The position numbers and the translations under genes were made by a program. Below the pieces are notes generated by a model, which worked only from the letters and a program-made list of their open reading frames with translations, had not been told where the DNA came from and did not search any database. Below, in pieces: positions 33,508 through 44,461 of a stretch of 64,000 bases of DNA (positions are counted from its first letter, which is position 1; each line of letters opens with the position of its first letter). The stretch covers positions 135,244,155 to 135,308,154 of the forward strand of contig NC_134710.1 of assembly GCF_043290135.1 (NCBI RefSeq). Reading direction: 5' to 3'. Source of the DNA: Rhipicephalus microplus. Its lineage: Eukaryota > Arthropoda > Arachnida > Ixodida > Ixodidae.

Positions 33508-34626
33508 TTATATGAAGGCATCGGTGCATTCTTGCACATTTTTAGCAGTCATCTCCGTATCTAGTGCCTCATTATCAACCCTTCGTTCGAGGCTTTCTTT
33601 ACGAGTGTCTTCCGACCCAGATAAAGGGACCACCTGCTTTTCACCACTGACTTTCGCACCATCTTCTTTCGATGCTTGTTCGGATGTCTCCGCTACATCC
33701 CAGTCATTAGCTTCGTCCGAGGCTTTCTTGGCAGCACAGGGTTCAACAACTACGGAACGTGGAAGGTCGCCAGTTGCTTCAAGGACTTCCGTTGCATCCA
33801 CAACTTCTTCTTGCAAAGCGTCATCAGGTGGTCGTATGCGATGGCACAATTTGTTGGCACACGTCGCCACACATTCTTCAGCCGTGTGTTCAAACCATCG
33901 ACAATCCTCGCAGCGCGGTGTCCGGCCGTGACGACGAATGTGTCCTACTCTGTTGCAGCGCAGGCATAATGGTGGTCTGCCGGGAATGAGCACGAGGCTT
34001 TGTAGACCGCAAACCGAGAGTAGGTGTGAGATGTCGCAAACACGGACTTCATCCGCGAGTGTGAATATGACACCTTGGTTAAGGGTGCGCATCTGTTCCA
34101 TCTCAGACACTCCCCAAGTTTCCGCTGTTTTTACTTATCTTTCCGAATGACTGCAGGTTTTCATGCACCTTGATATCTCCTAGATACTCAGGGAGCTATA
34201 ATAACTTCATTTTAACTTCCGTGGGCTCAGGGTCTATCACAACACACCTTCGATTTCGAACGAAGAATTCACCGCAGCTTACAAGCTTCGTTTTCCCTGT
34301 AGCGTTGTCCTGCAAGTCACCATTAAAACATGGGACATTTGAAACTGTCCCATCGAGGTTACATCTCTAAGGTCTATGATATTACGGCAGGCATCTCGAA
34401 ACTCCTGCACTCGGTATGGACGACCAGCAAGGTCTGCATGCAGAAAAACAGAGGAAGCGACGAGCTTACCACTGGGAAGACGGTACAGGATGATGCGGTA
34501 TTCATTACTGCTAGTAAAAACCTGAGCAGTGTCTCGGGTTGAAGCCGATTGATCCTTTGTGGCGGAGAACACCAAAAACACAACCGTTCGTTTGTTTGTT
34601 TCCCTGGACTCATGGCTCACACCCAC
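33508..34626 (-). pseudogene. Tx1-like ORF1 with zinc knuckles
   Basis: The minus strand carries an N-terminal part (34626-34279; LYRLPSGKLVASSVFLHADL) and, after a frame change, the C-terminal part (34110-33508). The latter has PPLCLRCNRVGHIRR followed by CEDCRWFEHTAEEC. The second is an intact CX2CX4HX4C knuckle. The first has lost its last cysteine (a glycine stands there). An acidic tail (EVVDATEVLEATGD) follows. ORF1 proteins of this type bind element RNA. Frame breaks make this copy inactive. Confidence 0.7.
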
Positions 34627-34862
34627 TCAGGGGGATTGGCCAAGAAAGCGTACTGCATTTTTTTCTGTGGGCATTATAACTATGTGTAATGAATTTGTAT
34701 TATAATATGACTAATGTAAGGAGAACCACATAAAAAGAGAGCAAACGAAGAAAGAAAAAAATGAAAATGTCAAGTTGAGAAAATTTTGAGATTTCAGGTG
34801 TTGTGATTATCACCCAGCTGCGTTTACTTCACCTCATCATTTAGAATTTTTGGGGCTAACAA

Positions 34863-35150
34863 ATAATAATTATTTGGTTGAAGATCCCAAAGGTATACGT
34901 TTGGATGCCTGAATATAATCGCAAACGGCATTGAAAGCATCTCTGTGGCAATGTCCCAAAACTGAGGCACCAAAGCTTAGTGCAGTTTCCGCCATCAATC
35001 TAACGCCTATTTTCAGAAATGAAATAACTAGAAGCCTTTTTCGAAGTATAGCGTATCGGCGACAATACAAAAAGTAATGTTCTATTGATTCCATTTCTCC
35101 GTAGAATGCGCAGAGGGGTGATATTGTCTGACCAGCTCTGTGTAGACACA
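34863..35150 (-). pseudogene. 3' end of another LINE ORF2
   Basis: The minus strand encodes ESIEHYFLYCRRYAILRKRL followed by ALSFGASVLGHCHRDAFNAV. This is the H...C zinc-finger-like C-terminus found at the end of many arthropod LINE ORF2 proteins. It differs from the C-terminus of the Tx1-like element next to it, so it is a separate 5'-truncated insertion. It stops near 34870, and a G-homopolymer (35159-35174) lies just upstream. Confidence 0.6.
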
Positions 35151-35204
35151 GGTTTAAGGGGGGGGGGGGGGGGGCGTTCCGAACGGCGTCTTCGTCTTTC
35201 TCCT

Positions 35205-35690
35205 CAGCTACTCTGGTGCTTGTGACTTGTTGGCAAACTTGCCTTAGGCAGGCTTGATGTCGGTAAAGAAATCGTGTTAATACGATTTATAAATCGTTTT
35301 AAAATAGCAAAAGAACAAGAAGTCGTCGCACAATGCAAATAGCGTAACGAGTGGGTCGTCCAAAGCTCCAACCCATAACAAAAGCTTGTTCTTGATAACC
35401 GATTACCTGCGGTGCATGCTCACTTTAGGCATAATTCCTCATAGCCATGATCCACTGCATGGCACGATATTCCTTGCAATAGTTTAGCGGATACCACGCT
35501 TCTCAGAAGAGGGACAAAAAATAGAATAGCGAACGCCGTCCTACCACCCTAAAATTTTTATTAATAATGCCGTAGTGGGCATCAAGCAAGTTTGCTTGCA
35601 GCAGTTACCCAGTGAGTGTTTAAAACAGCCTCTGAAAGGCCGCTTTTCTAGCTTTCGCTGTGACTGTGCTGCGCCTTCGGCGCAGGCCTG
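35205..35690 (-). repeat. ~500-bp dispersed repeat, inverted copy
   Basis: Reverse complement of the block 8935-9440, with GCTTGCCTAAGGCAAG-like, ACCCACTCGTTACGCTATT and GGATACCACGCTTCTCAGAAG-type segments in the same relative order. On the minus strand the copy runs into a degraded tRNA-like head at about 35205 and ends close to a poly(G) run. Confidence 0.6.
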
Positions 35691-38510
35691 GCGTTTTTCG
35701 CTTTGCGCAGGAAGACCGCGCCTTTTAACTTGGCACCCAACCGCAACGTCTACAATGAGTATAGAGGTGCCCCCTGGTACCTCGTACGGACCACCTGGCT
35801 ACATGCTACCAAGCCCTTGCGTCTGTCCTATCCATAAGCGTACGCAGAGTTCCACTTTGGGAGGGGGGGGGGGGGGGGGGTCCGTTGCTGTGTCCACTTC
35901 TCTATTATGTCAATGTTGGGCGGACTCAGCGCCCCCTCCCTGTTATGTAACTCTATAGGGCTGGCTTTACGCCCCCTCCCCTCTAGGGTGAATAGAGAGC
36001 CCCCCCCCCCCCCACCCACGTTCTGTGCGCACGCCTATGGTCCTTTGTGTAGGCTTCCATCGATCAAGGACAATTTGTAAACTACCCCGAAGTACAATGT
36101 ATGAAGAAGTTGGCGTGCCGTTAGTCATGCGCAAAGCGATTATTTTTGCGCATCATTGCGAATGCTTTTTCATACTTCAATGGTGCAGTGAAAACAGCTC
36201 TTATTCTAAGCACCCGCATCAAACCGTTTTTAAGTGTTTGCAAACAGGTGATGACAAATATTCGGATTTTCTGACTCTGAGTCAGTCTAAGAATAAATAT
36301 TATACGTTGAACATTAGAGGCAAGGGTAAAAAAGGGGCGATGAACTTGTTGACCGGAAAATCTTAATGTTTGTTTCTTTGGTCAAGTTCTACCAGGCAGC
36401 CGTTAGGACGTGCTCGTCCATGAATAAAAGCAAACACACGCAACAAGTGCCACACGTGCTGGTGGTTAGGTCAAATTCAGTAACAAAGGAATATATGGCT
36501 TGCACCGACGTCCCTCGCACATCGATGTTGGACAACCAACATGGCGGCGCGCGCTTGGCGATGTCGCGTTGCGGTTTTCAGTGCGTGATATGCTGGTTCG
36601 TTTATTCATGCACAGAGCCCCCTATAACATTCCGGTGGCAACTTTAACACACCGACGAAAGTTAATCGCCACGTGATAATACGGCCTCGACGTCATCAAG
36701 GCTGTCGTTTGGAGCCATGTTGTGCGTCCATGAGGTCACGTGCGAACTGTCAATAAACCGAGCTGCTGTTGTGCGACCTGCGATGCATGGCCGGTGCACT
36801 TCGGCCTTCTCACTCGACAGGCCGAAAATGGCCTTGTCACAGATCGGCTCTCATTTTTGGGTTTATGTTTCGCATTACTTGTCAATCATCACATTATGGT
36901 TATGGCTGGACAGACATACATGCACACAATGCACACAGTTTCGTTCATCTTTCTCTTGGCTATGATCTTACTTTACGCTTTCGCATCTGCGGGCGAAACC
37001 TGCTGCTGTTGTATAGACTAAATTCGGCTCGAGCTCAGTTGCTGAAAAATAAGCGATGCACAACCACTGCACTTACATGAGATGTATGCGTGCACGCTGG
37101 CTCGACGTTCACGTAAATGGAGTCTGTAACGACGTGTCCATCAAGCACTGCGAATGCCACCACTCGGAAGCTTGGCGTCATCTCAGGCGTGACACGAATT
37201 ACTATGTTTTCCTCGATTCTTTTTCCTATATGCAGCTTCTTGACCTGCTGTACCCTCCCCTTGGACAGAACCTGTAGAAATAACCAAACTTAATGAAGCC
37301 ATTTGAATGACAACTTTAAAAAGCTAACCAGACTGAAGTTTTAAGTCAGTGACAAAAGAATTTTTCTTTAGGTGTTAATTGCTCTAAAAATGTTCATCTT
37401 CTACCTCGCATACGCTTTAAAAATATGGAAGTTATATACGTATGCATGGATAGTTACTGCATAAAATAGGAAGGGAAATGCATGAAAATACACTCCATTA
37501 ATTTAGGCGCATACGCTTGCTTTATTATTTATACATTTTCAGACTCAGTGCAGTTTATATATGAAGGACAAAGAGATAAGCTGTACAGATTTATAAGAAA
37601 AAGAAAACATCTCACCGCGTAGTAGACTGAGGAAGTAATTTTGTCGACGCGATTTGTGAACAAAGCAGCTTCGTACAATTCATTTGCCTGAAAGAAAGGG
37701 CAGTTCTTTTAGAGCATGATGGCATTTTAGACCATTTGTTCTGTGAAACATACGCTTCAAATACACTTTGAATATGGCGCAAAAGAGGCTTTTGAAAAAA
37801 AAAAAGCACCCACAACGAAGGATTAACTTCATCTAGAGAAGGTTGCTTTGTTTCCGAAAATTGATCATAACTTTGTTATGAAAATTAACGCGTAATTCTG
37901 AATTATCTTTAGCAAACTGCGTAGCAGACGGGACACAAAGAAGGAACAAAACGAGACAAACATGCACAGACTCACAACTGATTCATTGAAAACGTAATCG
38001 ACGCTAAAATAGGTGCAGCAAAGGGCTATGTGTCACGGTGAAAGTTTATCAGTGCACCGCAAAACGCACACACGAAAAAGAAAAATTATACAGGAGCCCT
38101 TGTCTAGCCACGTAAGTCAACAGTGGCATATAGGACTCGGATATGCATATGCACATTATTTCTTCCCGTTAGGACAAAGAAATATAAGATATCCTGTCGC
38201 ATATAAAGTGGTAGAAATATTTCCAAGCGCCAAAAATCAAAGTAAATCGCACTGTCATATGCTCCAAATCTTGTTCGACACATTCATCATTCAACACATC
38301 GGCATCAAATGTGTCACCATTATGAATTTCGAAATCTCGTAAAACAATTATCGCAGCTTGCATTAAATTGCCCAAAGTAGGTCACAGCAAAACTGATGGG
38401 CAGCTGTGTCACAGCAGAGCTGGCTCTGGCTTGGTTTTAACTTCCTCTCTCTTTCCCACCCCTTGTTATACTGCATGCACTGTACATGGCTGTTTTTTTT
38501 TCTCTTTTTT
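35691..38510. other. Gene-free stretch with homopolymer runs
   Basis: No convincing gene. G- and C-homopolymers occur at 35863-35880 and 36001-36013. The open frames around 36025-37277 and 37612-37815 have no recognised domains. The minus-strand frame 38375-38169 is open with mixed composition but unrecognised (see findings). Confidence 0.35.
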
Positions 38511-38730
38511 CTATATATGTTTGTGTCTTTCCTTTTTATCTCTTTCTTTCTCTTTCTATTTCTTCCGCTTTTCTGTCCTATTCTTTTATTGTATCACTGA
38601 CTGCTTTTCTTTCTTCCTCTTCTTTTCCATCTTTATCACCCTCACGTCCATTTCCTAACTCCTTGGTATACTATACTATACTATACTATACTATACTATA
38701 GTAATATACTATACTGTGCCATCATATACT
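38511..38730. repeat. Pyrimidine-rich tract and (TATAC)n microsatellite
   Basis: A CTTT/CTCTTT-rich tract to about 38660 is followed by about a dozen perfect and imperfect TATAC units (38668-38730). Confidence 0.9.
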
Positions 38731-38765
38731 ATACTATGTTAAACATTATATGCTCTGGATACGTG

Positions 38766-38835
38766 GCTGGAAAGCCGAGTGGTTATGACGCTGGCTTTTG
38801 GATCATGAGTGCGCTAACTCGAATCTCTCCCTGAC
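38766..38835 (+). repeat. tRNA-like sequence
   Basis: GCCGAGTGGTTATGACGC (box A-like) and ACTCGAATCTC (box B-like) are at tRNA spacing, but the arms pair poorly. Probably a SINE head or tRNA relic. Confidence 0.35.
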
Positions 38836-39394
38836 AAAAAAGTTGTTTTCGCCAACCACTTGTACTTTACTTATCTCTCCTTTATGTCGTTTTCTCGCCC
38901 ATCAGAGTTATACACTGGAGAAATCAGCGCACGTTTTTGAACAAATCGGCGCACGCAGAAGAAACAGGAAGAAGAAGACGAAGGGAGCGCATGCCGTTTC
39001 AGAATGATGCTAATTTTCTTTCTACGTCATATGTCAAACCTTGAGTATCGCAGCTCTGTTGCAAAACTTCAGTGCCAGCCTGTTTAGTGACCTTCCTTTT
39101 TCATGTCGCGTGCTTATGCCGATTAGCCGAGGAGTGCTATGTGCTATAAAAGTAAGCTCGCTCGGAAAGGCCTCGTCTACAAACGTAGACACTGATTTTC
39201 AGTAGCTGCGCGGAAGTCTTGCTTATACTTAGATTAAACGCTGTGCGACAACTTCAATCCCTTGCCTGCCACGTGACACTTTTACAAAAGAATACATGAG
39301 GTTATTGCAGCTACTGCTTGAGTTTCATTGACCCTAATTAGCGACTCTGTTTGCCACCCGGACTTCCCTGTCGCAATGCAACTTTGCGTGCCCC

Positions 39395-39600
39395 ATGTGG
39401 TTGGATGCGGCATTTACGAACGCATATTCTTGTATTATTCGAGTGGCCGACAGTGCGGCGTACAACTGTTGCGACGGTGAGGAGACGAAAGAGCACGTTC
39501 TATGCCGCTGTCCATACCACCAAACTCAACCACGCGTTCTAGAAGCCAAACTCTGTGGTCTTGATGCGAGATCATTGCCATAATACAAGATCTTAGACTT
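39395..39600 (+). pseudogene. C-terminal fragment of a LINE ORF2
   Basis: The open frame encodes NCCDGEETKEHVLCRCPYH followed by GLDARSLP. This is the CxxC...H...C zinc-finger-like end and LD-R-L signature found at the C-terminus of RNase H-bearing and jockey-type arthropod LINEs. A stop replaces the expected following residue. No RT lies upstream, so it is a 5'-truncated remnant. Confidence 0.6.
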
Positions 39601-40548
39601 TGTCCCATAATTTCGTACATGCATAACCCCACAAAACCCATATTGTGTTATTTGAAGTCAACCCGACTTCATGAAAATCTATGAACTACCTTCCCGTGTT
39701 AGCTTTGTGTGTGCTCATTACACCAACTGTTCAGCTCTTAATTTTCTTACTCGGATCTTTCTTCGCTATCTCACCTATTATTTCCGCTTTCATCCCCCCC
39801 CCCACATGTAGGCTTGCCAACTGATCACGTGACTAGTTTGCTTGCCTGCATGGGGGTACTCCCACAAGATACCATTTGGCAATCACGGGACATTTATCTT
39901 TATAAAAGCATGGCTCTTCGGAGTTTTCAAGACGCTGTTAGTATTAAGCCCCGAAAAAACAACATAGCTATGCACAGTTCGCACCCTACCCTTGACTACA
40001 AATAAAAAAAAGAAAATGGCTTTTCGCCGTCAAAGGACTCCCGTCCAGCCAATGGCGTCGCCGTGTTATTGTGACGTCGCGTCTGACTGCCTTTGCGCCG
40101 CTGTCACACGAGGAATGAAAAAGCGGGTTCTTGCGCGCTTTCGGATCTAAATCAATATGGCCGCCTCCAATGCTGCGATAATCCACTAGCGTCAGTGAGA
40201 TCGCGCTCTAGCAAGCTGACTTTCGTACGGTTCCCAATTATTTGAATTGCATTAAAAGACATGTTTGTGCGTTGTGTGCATGCAGTGTTCGGTAACAACG
40301 ATCGCCATAATATTCGCTCAAAGATAAGGCGTAATTCTGAGGAACTACTTCCCGGCGTGGACACATTCATGAAATCCTGGGTCCAAGCGCTGCCTAGTTA
40401 GTGCAGTTTGGTCTGGTAACGTTGGTGTGGTCGGCCGCTTCACGATAACATGGTGACGCCAATGACTGGAGGGGGTCCTTTAACGGTGAAAAGCCACTTT
40501 CTTCGGGACTTGCACCTGAGTATACATTAAAACACAGTGATTTCAATG
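39601..40548. other. Gene-free stretch
   Basis: No supported gene or repeat recognised. Confidence 0.35.
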
Positions 40549-40793
40549 GCCTCGCCACGGTGGTCTATAGTGGCTAAGGTACTCGGCTACTGACCCGCTG
40601 GTCACGGGATCAAATCTCGGCTGTGGAAGCTGCATTTCTGATGGAGGCGGATATGTTGTAAGCCCGTGTACTCAGATTTCGGTGCACGTTAAAGAACCCC
40701 TGGTGGTCGAAGTTTTCGGAGCCCTCCACTATGGCGTCTCTCATAACCATATGGTGGTTTTGGGACGTTCACCCCACAAATAAATCAATTCAA
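40549..40793 (+). mobile_element. Ruka-like SINE, full length
   Basis: Begins GCCTCGCCACGGTGGTCTA, carries a slightly degraded box B (GGGATCAAATCTCGGC) and the full body, and ends in ACAAATAAATCAATT. I could not settle the target duplication. Confidence 0.85.
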
Positions 40794-41349
40794 ATCATCA
40801 GCAATTTTATTGTGTGCCGAGATATTTAGGCAGCACGTCACGCTTCGGGTCACAAGCGCGGCGAAGCACAACCCGAACTGCCACGTTCCACAATTCAAAC
40901 GTGAAACTCCCCAAGCTGAGTCCGGCATATGTTTCGTGCTTTTAAACTCTTGGAAGTTTGTGCTGTTTTCTTGAGAAACGTCGAGACGACCTTCCTCGAC
41001 AGTCTGAAATATCTCTAGCACATGCATTTGTGGTGAGCGTCGGAACACGCACCTCCACACCCCCACGTAAAATGAACTATGAGCTCTCAATTTTACTCTG
41101 TGTGTTATCTCTTACACGGTACATTTTCCCTTGTACGCTTTCCTCCTCCTCTCTTTCCTCCCCCTCTCGTGGCGGCGGCCCACACTCAAGTGCCACCGTC
41201 GCTCGGCAGACGGAAAATAAACTATGCCGCATGGAGGTCTTGTCTCGCACTCAGTCAATCCACCGCATACCCTCTACGCATTAAGTGTAGTTTGCGGAAG
41301 CAACTTGACCAAGTACGTACTATCACGATGAAAAAAAAAACGTAAATAG

Positions 41350-41969
41350 CGGTAAGCATTGCTATCGACTCAGTTGCCCGATTTTAGAATATGCTTGCAC
41401 TGCCTGGGACCCGGCCGCAAAGTTAAATATTGGTGCATTGGAGCGCATTCAGAAACGAGCCGCCCGATTTGTGACGGGTGATGACGACTTCACCAGAAGG
41501 TCTAGCGAAATTGTTAGTTCACTTGGTTGGCTGTTACTTTCCTCTAGGCGTAAATATATCAGGCTATGTCTTTTCTACAACCTAACAAGCGACAAAACTG
41601 GGATCGATAAAGGCAAATACATCAGACCACCAACATACATCTCATCACGACTGGACCATCCTTTGAAAGTATGTGAATATATGTGCCGAACATCAACGTA
41701 TGCAAATACTTTTTTTCCTAAAACTATTCACGAATGAAACGGTCTTCCAAAAAACATTGTGACCGCCCCTTCCACAGCATTTCCTTCCCTTTTAAAGGAG
41801 TATGTGGTCACATAACGATATTGTATGCTGTGATTTAGGTGTTTTTGATTTGTTTTTATTTTTTGAGTGCCGTGCAATTCAACTTGTCCCCACTGATTTA
41901 AATGTACTTTGAATTTGTAAACCACCCTACAACAATGCCCCCAGAGGGCGCTGTAGGTATATGTACAAA

Positions 41970-42004
<35 letters not shown>
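41350..42004 (+). pseudogene. CR1/jockey-like LINE 3' fragment A
   Basis: From about 41362 the + strand reads LEYACTAWDP, then ALERIQKRAARFVTGD (open 41438-41737). These are the standard end of a CR1/jockey ORF2 after the RT thumb. A TGA interrupts before the W-N-LP block (NGLPKNIV, near 41740). The 3' UTR ends CAGAGGGCGCTGTAGGTATA and an (AAAT)n tail at 41967-42004, defining the 3' end. Confidence 0.75.
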
Positions 42005-42246
42005 ACGGCGACATGCCTTGACTGTCACCAGGCAAAACATGTGCCTTCAGCCGGCGTCTCCATAGCCCTAAAAGCCCGCTCCGCCTTGCGCTCATGAACA
42101 GCATGTGTTTATTCGCTTGCCGGTCGTGTCTGGCAATCACAAAACACACGCAGTGCGCTAGTGCAAGCCAGAGCATGATTTTATTGCGCTGCAATGACGC
42201 CGGCTGAAAGCACATATTCAAATAGCGACATTCAAAGCATTTCACG

Positions 42247-43037
42247 CTTTGGCTGGCTTATCTTGCTCTAATCCGTCCTCAACTGGAGTTCACATCTTCC
42301 ATTTGGTCCCCATATCAACAATACCTCATAGATAAGTTAGAATGTATACAGAACAGAGCTAGTCGATTCATAGCGCGTAATCACAGCTACCCGTCCAGCG
42401 TAACACAGATTAAACATAGCCTTGCACTCGAACCACTGAAAATTCGCCGCGACATTTCACTTTTATCACTATTTCACAAACTCATCCACACCAGCATGAT
42501 GCCATCTGTTCACCTTAATCTAGCACATCGAACTTCGAGCAGACTACATAACACCTTTAGCTTATCACGCATGTACGGCAATACTAACGCATTCAACCAG
42601 TCGGCTCTTCCACGAGCTATTCGTTTGTGGAATGATTTGCCAGATGATCTTGCGTCAGAACAAGACCACACGAAGTTCTATCATACTCTTAAAAAATACT
42701 TATGCACCAAAAACTGCTCTATCGCATCTTCGTAATCATCAGTGTTTATAGGACTGTTGCCGATGTTTTTGCACTATTGCTAGGTTGTAGTTACTGTCAT
42801 AATAGTTTTTTTGTATTTCACCTTCACTTACTGTAACTCACTTTTCTAGTTTGTATTTTGCTTACATGTTCATAAGTAGAACTGCATTTTCTATCATATT
42901 CATTATTTGCCTATGTATGTGTAGATATTACGTATATGTATTTTTCTAACATATTATCTGTACCGCCCCCCTTACACAATGCCCCTCGAGAGCTCTGTAA
43001 GGTACTGTAAATAAATAAATAAATAAATAAATAAATT
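42247..43037 (+). pseudogene. CR1/jockey-like LINE 3' fragment B
   Basis: The sense runs LIRPQLEFTSSIWSPYQQYL (about 42270), LECIQNRASRFIARNHS, then in the open frame 42496-42735 ALPRAIRLWNDLPDDL and a TAA stop. About 270 bases of 3' UTR end in GCTCTGTAAGGTACTGT followed by (AAAT)n at 43009-43037. It is a different family from fragment A by sequence, but uses the same tail type. Confidence 0.8.
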
Positions 43038-43502
43038 TTGCAGTTTGACTGAGTCGGAAGCCGAGCTTTGAGCTGTTCACGTTTCTCTGCATCGCGATAT
43101 TACACCGCTACATATGTACTCAACATGCGCAGGGTGTACATGTATGCGCGAGTTGTAATATCTCCTGTTAGTGGCAGCATGCGGCCTCCGAAAGAGTACG
43201 TCAATGATTTGGTGCCACAAACTACACGCATACTACATGCATATTACTGTTGCAAAGCGAAGTAGCTGGCGTCATGCTTGAACACACGCTGTCAGTGCAA
43301 TAACTAGTATACGTTTACTGGGGCTCATAGTTTTAGGAGCTTGCTCGACAAGCTTCTTATGCTCGCGCCTTGTCCGGCGGCGGCGGCGTCCGACGTGTAC
43401 ACCACTGTTGCCAGTGTACACTTCTCCGATCGCCGCTCATGACGTCTTCTCCGGTGATTCCAACAATGTTCACTAGATGGCGCGCCGCCACCATAGACGT
43501 CG

Positions 43503-43648
43503 CCGCGCCACGGTGGTCTTGTGGCTAAAGTACTCTGCTGCTGACCCCCAGGTCACGCAATCGAATCCCGGCTGTAGCGGCTGCATTTCCGATGGAGGTG
43601 GAGATGTTGTAGGTCTGTGTACTCAGATTTGGGTGCATGTTAAATGAA
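43503..43648 (+). mobile_element. Ruka-like SINE, 3'-truncated
   Basis: The head is complete (GCGCCACGGTGGTCTTGTGG, box B AATCGAATCCCGGC). The copy stops after GGGTGCATGTTAAA; the last ~90 bases of the body are absent. Confidence 0.8.
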
Positions 43649-44351
43649 TACTAAATTCAAATAATATTTTACGTCACAGTGAAAGCTCAATGTATGACAA
43701 CCCCTAAAACGACAATATTATCGACAACAGTGCCTTACTTACGAGAAATAAGGGTAAATGTACAAAAACACAAGCGCCGCAGTAGGACATTTTCAAAATA
43801 ATCCCGATGACATCAGACGGACCGCCTAGTTAATCACTAGTAATCGATCTGACTGCACTAAATAAAGAACTTTGCGTGCATCAAGACACGCAATAAAATG
43901 CTACTTGTTCTTTTCTGTTTGATTCATGGAAAAAAGAACCGCCGGACGTTACTATGCCGAATTGCGTGAGCGGTTCAAAAATTCAATTTTCGCGCGGTGA
44001 CACGGGTCAGGCGGTGCCATCTTGCGGGGCGCAGTTGAAACAAAAGCGTCTGCAATCTCGGAGCCAATGGAGGGAAATTGATCACTGGCCGTTTTTGCTG
44101 CTGTGTCTCCCCCTGCTTTCGGTCTGCTGCTACTATCGCACTAAAGCCGAGCAACGTCGTACTCGGACAGTGACGTAAGACGGACCGGTTGGTCCGCTTC
44201 TTGAGGCGGGTAATTTGAAGTGCGCTTACCTGATGCGGACCACTAAAACGTGATTTTGTTTCAAAATAGGCCCTTCCTTGGCACAAAAGTAACACTACGT
44301 GGTTTCTGGATTTTCATTTCAACAATCAACGTCAACTTAATTGTTGACTTT

Positions 44352-44461
44352 AGTGTCCATTTGAAGAACCCCAGGTGGTCGAAATTTCCAGAGCCCTCCA
44401 CTACGGCGTCTTTCATAATCCTATGGTGGTTTTGGGACATTAAACCCCACAAATCAATCAT
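44352..44461 (+). mobile_element. Ruka-like SINE 3' fragment
   Basis: The last ~110 bases of the body, from GAAGAACCCCAGGTGGTCG to CCACAAATCAATCA. Together with the preceding copy it contains most of a SINE, but the two pieces are 700 bases apart. Confidence 0.8.

Larger units (their letters stand above)
29850..34626 (-). mobile_element. Tx1/L1-like LINE, near full length, decayed
   Basis: On the minus strand ORF1 (34626-33508) with CCHC knuckles is followed by ORF2 with endonuclease (33298-32623), RT (about 32214-31080) and a C-terminal zinc-finger region (about 30280-29860). The order and the L1-style RT blocks place it in the L1/Tx1 group. The left limit is approximate: recognisable coding ends near 29860, and a short A-rich run precedes the tRNA-like sequence. 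Confidence 0.8.

Noticed and set aside
32645..34150. Series of plus-strand ORFs
   Set aside because: Antisense shadows of the Tx1-like ORF1 and endonuclease, which match on the minus strand.
40785..41090. Host exon on the minus strand
   Set aside because: An acceptor-like site exists, but no frame matches a family and no donor fits.
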